From NCBI RefSeq assembly GCF_022815605.1, contig NZ_JALGRP010000006.1:1-64000 (forward strand): 64,000 nucleotides of DNA, in the 5' to 3' direction. The notes beneath the pieces are model-generated. The model searched no databases. It had not been told where the DNA came from and was given only the letters and a program-made list of their open reading frames with translations. Position numbers and translations under genes: made by a program. This DNA comes from Microbacterium sp. VKM Ac-2923 (GTDB lineage: Bacteria > Actinomycetota > Actinomycetes > Actinomycetales > Microbacteriaceae). Shown here in pieces: positions 60,382 through 64,000 of the stretch (positions within the stretch are counted from its first letter, which is position 1; each line of letters begins with the position of its first letter).

Positions 60382-61560
60382 TCAGTACCGCCGCAGCAGC
60401 GCGGCGAGCGCCTGGCCGCCGCCGATGCACATCGTCACGACCGCGTACTCGAGGTCGCGGCGCTGCAGGTCGAGAGAGGCGCGCACGGTCAGGATCGCCC
60501 CCGTTGCGCCGACAGGATGGCCGAGGGCGATCGCGCCACCGTACGGGTTGACCTTCTCGGGATCGAGCCCCGTGTCGCGGATGACCGCCACCGCCTGCGC
60601 GGCGAACGCCTCGTTCAGCTCGATCACGTCGATGTCGGCGGGGCTCAGACCCGTCTGGTCCCAGAGTCGCTGCAGAGCGAGGACCGGCGCGTAGCCCATG
60701 ATCTCGGGGTCGACACCGGCGGTGGTCACGGCCTCCAGGGTCACCAGGCCGGTGAGGCCGCGCTCGCGCACGTCGTCCTCGCGCATCAGCACGGTTGCGG
60801 CGGCGCCGTCGTTGATGCCCGAGGAGTTTCCGGCGGTGACCGAGCCGTCCTTCTCGAACGCCGGGCGCAGACCCGCGAGGGCCTCCATCGTCGTTCCCGG
60901 GCGCGGGTGCTCGTCGACAGACACCTCGACCGGGCGCTTCCCGCCGGTGATCACGGGCACGATCTCCTCCGCGAAGGCCGCGCGCGCGGCATCCGTCGCG
61001 GCCCGACGCTGGCTCTCGACGGCGAAGGCATCCTGCTGCTCGCGAGACACCCCGTATCTGGATGCCACGACCTCGGCCGTCGTCCCCATGTGCCGGCCGC
61101 TGAACGGGTCGGTGAGGATCGCCAGCGTGCCGTCGAGGAGCGTCCGGTCGCCGAGTCGGCTGTTACCGCGGGCGCCGTAGTCGAGGAAGGGCGTGCGCGA
61201 CATGCTCTCGTCGCCGCCCGCGACAGCGACGTCGATGCCGCCCCAGCGCAGCTCCTGGGCGGCCGACCAGATGGCCTGCAGACCCGAGCCGCAGAGGCGG
61301 TTCACCGTGTAGGCGGGGACGCGGGTGGGGAGCCCGGCGGCGAGCGCGACGCGCCGGGCGTTGTAGGCGTCGGGACCGTTCTGGGCGATGCAGCCCATGA
61401 CGACCTCGTCGACGTCTGCGGCGGGGACGCCGGCGCGGCGCAGCGCCTCGGTGACCGCGACCGCCCCGAGTTCGTGGGCGTCGACGCCCGAGAGGGCACC
61501 ACCGAATGATCCGATGGGCGTGCGCGCCCCCGAGACGAGGACGATCCTGGGCGTCGACAT
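60382..61560 (-). CDS. Acetyl-CoA C-acetyltransferase (thiolase)
   Basis: A 392-residue thiolase. The acylated Cys90 is in NRLCGSGLQAIWSAA, followed by GGDESMSRTPF; ELNEAFAAQA, YGGAIALGHPVGATGA (His) and TMCIGGGQALA (second Cys) complete the active site. It condenses or cleaves acetoacetyl-/3-ketoacyl-CoA. ATG overlaps the prpC stop by one base (TGATG), so it is coupled to methylcitrate synthase. Confidence 0.92.
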   Translation of the reverse strand: MSTPRIVLVSGARTPIGSFGGALSGVDAHELGAVAVTEALRRAGVPAADVDEVVMGCIAQNGPDAYNARRVALAAGLPTRVPAYTVNRLCGSGLQAIWSAAQELRWGGIDVAVAGGDESMSRTPFLDYGARGNSRLGDRTLLDGTLAILTDPFSGRHMGTTAEVVASRYGVSREQQDAFAVESQRRAATDAARAAFAEEIVPVITGGKRPVEVSVDEHPRPGTTMEALAGLRPAFEKDGSVTAGNSSGINDGAAATVLMREDDVRERGLTGLVTLEAVTTAGVDPEIMGYAPVLALQRLWDQTGLSPADIDVIELNEAFAAQAVAVIRDTGLDPEKVNPYGGAIALGHPVGATGAILTVRASLDLQRRDLEYAVVTMCIGGGQALAALLRRY

Positions 61561-62744
61561 CAGCCCGCCGCCTCCTCGGGGCGCTCCTGGGCCTCGACGT
61601 CGGCGGCATCTGGAACGTACCCCTCGACGTGCCGCTCGTCGGGACCGACGTACTCCGACAGCGGACGGATCAGGGCGTTCGACGCCTGCTGCTCGCGGAT
61701 GTGCGCCGTCCAGCCCGTGACGCGCGCGGCGACGAAGAGCGGGGTGAAGGTGAGGGTGTCGAAGCCCATCAGGTCGTAGGCCGGACCCGAGGGGTAGTCG
61801 AGGTTCGGGTAAATGCCCTTGCGCTCGACGAACTGCGCCTCGAGCGCGTCGTAGAGGGCGGCGACATCGGGGCGGTCGTAGTGCTCCACCAGGGTGTCGA
61901 GAGCGGCCTTCATCGTAGGCACGCGCGAGTCGCCGCGCTTGTACACGCGGTGGCCGAAGCCCATGATCTTGCGCTTCTCGGCGAGGGCGGCGTCGAGCCA
62001 CGGGCCGACGTTCTCGGCCGAACCGATCTCGGTGAACACGTGCAGCACGGCCTCGTTCGCCCCGCCGTGGAGAGGCCCCTTCAGGGCGCCGATCGCGCCC
62101 ACCACCGCCGAGTAGAGGTCGCTGAGCGTCGAGGCGATCACGCGGGCGGTGAAGGTGGAGGCGTTGAAGGAGTGCTCCGCGTACAGGGTCATGGAGCGAT
62201 TGAACGCGTCGACGACCACCGGGTCGGCCTCTTCACCGAACGTCATCCAGAGGAAGTTCGCCGCGTAGTCCAGGTCGTCGCGGGGGTCGATCAGTTCCTG
62301 GCCCCGACGGCGGCGCTGGCCGTAGGCGACGACGGCGGGCAGCTGCGCCCACAGGCGGACGGAGCGCTCCAGGTTCTGTTCGGGGGTGCCCACGGCATCC
62401 ATCACGTTCGCGATGCCCGCGCTCTCGCGCGCGCCGATGACGCTCACGGCCGTGCGCACCTCGTCCATCGGGTGGGCCGAGGTCGGCAGCAGGTCGATCG
62501 CAGCGCGGACGTCGTCGGCCAGCCCGCGGTGCTCGCGCTCGGTGCGGCGCAGGGCGGCGAGCTGTGCGGCATCCGGAAGCTCGCCCTTCCACAGCAGGTA
62601 TGCCACCGCCTCGAACGGCTGGGTGGCGGCGAGCTCCTGCACGGGGTATCCGCGGTAGAGCAGGCTGTTGGTTTCGGGGTTCACCTTGCTGACGGCGGTC
62701 TCGTCGACCGTGACGCCGGCGAGGCCCTTCTTGATGTCGGTCAT
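61560..62744 (-). CDS. prpC: 2-methylcitrate synthase / citrate synthase
   Basis: A 394-residue type II-like citrate synthase of the methylcitrate branch. Catalytic His226 (KGPLHGGANE), His265 (MGFGHRVYKR) and Asp316 (YPNLDYPSGP) are present, and EQQASNALIRPLSEYVGPDE gives the binding arginines. It joins propionyl-CoA with oxaloacetate. Between prpB (upstream) and a thiolase, it supports propionate use from branched-chain amino acids and odd fatty acids. Confidence 0.9.
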   Translation of the reverse strand: MTDIKKGLAGVTVDETAVSKVNPETNSLLYRGYPVQELAATQPFEAVAYLLWKGELPDAAQLAALRRTEREHRGLADDVRAAIDLLPTSAHPMDEVRTAVSVIGARESAGIANVMDAVGTPEQNLERSVRLWAQLPAVVAYGQRRRRGQELIDPRDDLDYAANFLWMTFGEEADPVVVDAFNRSMTLYAEHSFNASTFTARVIASTLSDLYSAVVGAIGALKGPLHGGANEAVLHVFTEIGSAENVGPWLDAALAEKRKIMGFGHRVYKRGDSRVPTMKAALDTLVEHYDRPDVAALYDALEAQFVERKGIYPNLDYPSGPAYDLMGFDTLTFTPLFVAARVTGWTAHIREQQASNALIRPLSEYVGPDERHVEGYVPDAADVEAQERPEEAAG

Positions 62745-62810
62745 CGTCTCTCCCTCGAGTCGTGCTCGGTGTTCATGCTGCCGGATTCAGAGCTGCAGCG
62801 CGGCGGAACA

Positions 62811-62882
62811 TGTCCCACTTCTCGCCGGTCAGAAGCCCTCCAACCGGCGAAAAGTGGGACGAGGTCCGCGAGAAGTGGGACA
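62811..62882. repeat. Palindrome D with a third half-site, between prpB and prpC
   Basis: GTCCCACTTCTCGCCGGT (62812-62829) pairs with ACCGGCGAAAAGTGGGAC (62843-62860), 17 of 18. GCGAGAAGTGGGACA (62868-62882) also pairs perfectly with the first 15 bases of the left arm, so two alternative stems are possible. It is inside the prpB-prpC spacer. Confidence 0.8.
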
Positions 62883-62890
62883 TGGGGGGC

Positions 62891-63790
62891 TCAGCGCTCG
62901 ACGGTGAAGTCGAACACGTCGGCGTCGAAGCGGGTGTAGCCCTCGTAGTCGATCAGGTCGTAGAGGTCGGCGCGGTGCTGCATCTCGCCGAGCTGCTCGC
63001 GGAGGTGGCCCTCGGATGCCAAGGCGTCGAGGCCCCGGCCGGCGGCTCCCATCGCGAGTCGCAGCAGCGACACCGGCCAGATGACGAGGTTGACCCCGGC
63101 ATCCTGTAGCTGGGCGGTGGAGAACAGCTCGCTCTTGCCGAACTCGGTCATGTTCGCCAGGATCGGCACATCCAGCGCGGTGCGCATCGCCTCGAACTCG
63201 CCGAGATCGCGCATCGCCTCGGGGAAGATCGCGTCGGCGCCGGCGTCGACCAGGGCTTTGGCGCGGTCGATCGCGGCATCCAGTCCCTCCACCGCGCGCA
63301 CGTCGGTGCGCGCCATGATGAGGAAGTCGGGGTCGCGGCGGGCATCGACGGCCGCGCGGATGCGCTTGATCGCGGTGTCGGCATCCACGACGCTCTTGCC
63401 GTCGAGGTGGCCGCAGCGCTTCGGGTTGACCTGGTCCTCGATGTGCGTGCCGGCGAGGCCCGCGTCTTCCAGCGTCTGGATCGTGCGGGCGACGTTCATC
63501 GGCTCGCCGAAGCCGGTGTCGGCGTCGATGATCGCCGGCAGCTCCGTCATGCGCGCGATCTGCTGGCCCCGCCCGGCGACCTCGGTCAACGTCGTCAGGC
63601 CGATGTCGGGCAGGCCGAGATCGGCCGAGATGACCGCGCCCGAGATGTAGACGCCGTCGAAGCCCTTCCGCTCGATGAGCCGGGCCGACAGCGGGTTGAA
63701 GGCTCCCGGCATCCGCACGAGTTCTCCGGATGCCAGCTTCTCGCGCAGCGCGCGGCGCTTCTGCTGCGGTGTGGTCTGGGCGTACAGCAT
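62891..63790 (-). CDS. prpB: Methylisocitrate lyase
   Basis: A 299-residue PEP mutase/isocitrate lyase superfamily enzyme. The catalytic loop is KRCGH at residues 124-128 (Cys126), with DADTGFGEPMNVARTI and HIEDQVNPKRCGHLDG around it, FPEAMRDLGEFEAM after. It cleaves 2-methylisocitrate to pyruvate and succinate. Gene order prpB-prpC fits a prpDBC operon; 146 bp with palindrome D separate it from prpC. Confidence 0.92.
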   Translation of the reverse strand: MLYAQTTPQQKRRALREKLASGELVRMPGAFNPLSARLIERKGFDGVYISGAVISADLGLPDIGLTTLTEVAGRGQQIARMTELPAIIDADTGFGEPMNVARTIQTLEDAGLAGTHIEDQVNPKRCGHLDGKSVVDADTAIKRIRAAVDARRDPDFLIMARTDVRAVEGLDAAIDRAKALVDAGADAIFPEAMRDLGEFEAMRTALDVPILANMTEFGKSELFSTAQLQDAGVNLVIWPVSLLRLAMGAAGRGLDALASEGHLREQLGEMQHRADLYDLIDYEGYTRFDADVFDFTVER

Positions 63791-63839
63791 CAGTTCGTTC
63801 CTCTCTCTGCCGTGGCCGCGCCTCGCCGTGCCGCGGCAT

Positions 63840-63925
63840 AACGCAGGAGTTTTCCGGTCACGGCCGCTACGGGGAGCCGAGATTCCGCGAGAGTCGAGCC
63901 TCGGGTCGTCGAAAACTCCTGCGTT
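63840..63925. repeat. Inverted repeat E upstream of prpB
   Basis: AACGCAGGAGTTTTC (63840-63854) and GAAAACTCCTGCGTT (63911-63925) are perfect 15-base complements separated by 56 bases. The distance is long for a terminator but fits an element with variable centre. Confidence 0.85.
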
Positions 63926-63977
63926 GTGCTCCCGTCACGGCTGTCACCGGGCGACGGGCGCATCCGAGGCAGCGGCA

Positions 63978-64000
63978 TCAGGCCCACACTCCCTGCGTGA
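63978..64000 (-). CDS. Possible 3' end of the next upstream gene (prpD candidate)
   Basis: On the minus strand the last bases read ACG CAG GGA GTG TGG GCC TGA, giving TQGVWA-stop. A prpD (2-methylcitrate dehydratase) is expected upstream of prpB in this order, so this may be its end; six residues cannot prove it. Confidence 0.25.

Overview
The window is high-GC DNA with GTG starts, GTGA/ATGA gene overlaps and the very frequent word GGATGCC/GGCATCC. Gene content (isolated cofE, BioQ-type biotin regulation, LAxTG-anchored surface protein, streptogrisin-like protease) fits an actinobacterium, most likely Microbacteriaceae and probably Microbacterium. This assignment is inference from sequence style and gene content. 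I saw no rRNA, tRNA, CRISPR array, phage or insertion sequence; it looks like ordinary chromosome with about 52 protein genes.

Layout. 1-2.0 kb: L-rhamnose genes rhaM-rhaI (rhaI runs off the left edge) opposite a LacI regulator. 2.4-4.6 kb: MFS drug exporter opposite a TetR repressor, with a perfect palindromic operator between them. 4.6-9.6 kb: transglutaminase / alpha-E / circularly permuted ATP-grasp operon, divergent from a second ATP-grasp gene. 9.8-15.5 kb: zinc alcohol dehydrogenase, a coupled acyl-CoA-dehydrogenase-like / PIG-L-methyltransferase / glycosyltransferase cluster, and an alpha/beta hydrolase. 15.7-19.4 kb: molybdopterin oxidoreductase; ddaH-rocD pair. 19.8-30.2 kb: PfkB kinase divergent from a nine-gene operon joining a ribose-type ABC importer, an FGGY kinase, a 2-hydroxyacid dehydrogenase and mtnC-mtnB-mtnD of methionine salvage. 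30.4-35.4 kb: small membrane protein and a PutA-like protein that has lost catalytic residues. 35.6-43.6 kb: secreted protease, secreted GH43-type hydrolase, azoreductase, deaminase, esterase, thioesterase. 43.9-47.8 kb: GNAT, cofE, bioYMN and bioQ. 48.3-52.2 kb: etfB-etfA-cytochrome b. 52.5-55.4 kb: MarR, enoyl-CoA hydratase, isobutyryl-CoA dehydrogenase-like gene. 55.8-59.3 kb: wall-anchored 5'-nucleotidase. 59.6-63.8 kb: peptidase E-like protein, thiolase, prpC, prpB.

How genes work together. The richest candidate for a new system is the 20.96-30.19 kb operon, which reads as uptake of a sugar (possibly a methylthio-pentose), phosphorylation, and processing by the lower methionine-salvage enzymes, without mtnA, mtnN or mtnK nearby. 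ETF, the acyl-CoA dehydrogenase, enoyl-CoA hydratase, thiolase and methylcitrate enzymes form a branched-chain/propionyl-CoA theme at the right end; the cytochrome b behind etfA may carry ETF electrons to the membrane.

Intergenic DNA is unusually structured. Eight of ten convergent gene junctions carry long imperfect inverted repeats or short tandem repeats, including one palindrome family seen four times (9.64, 9.74, 17.27, 60.31 kb).
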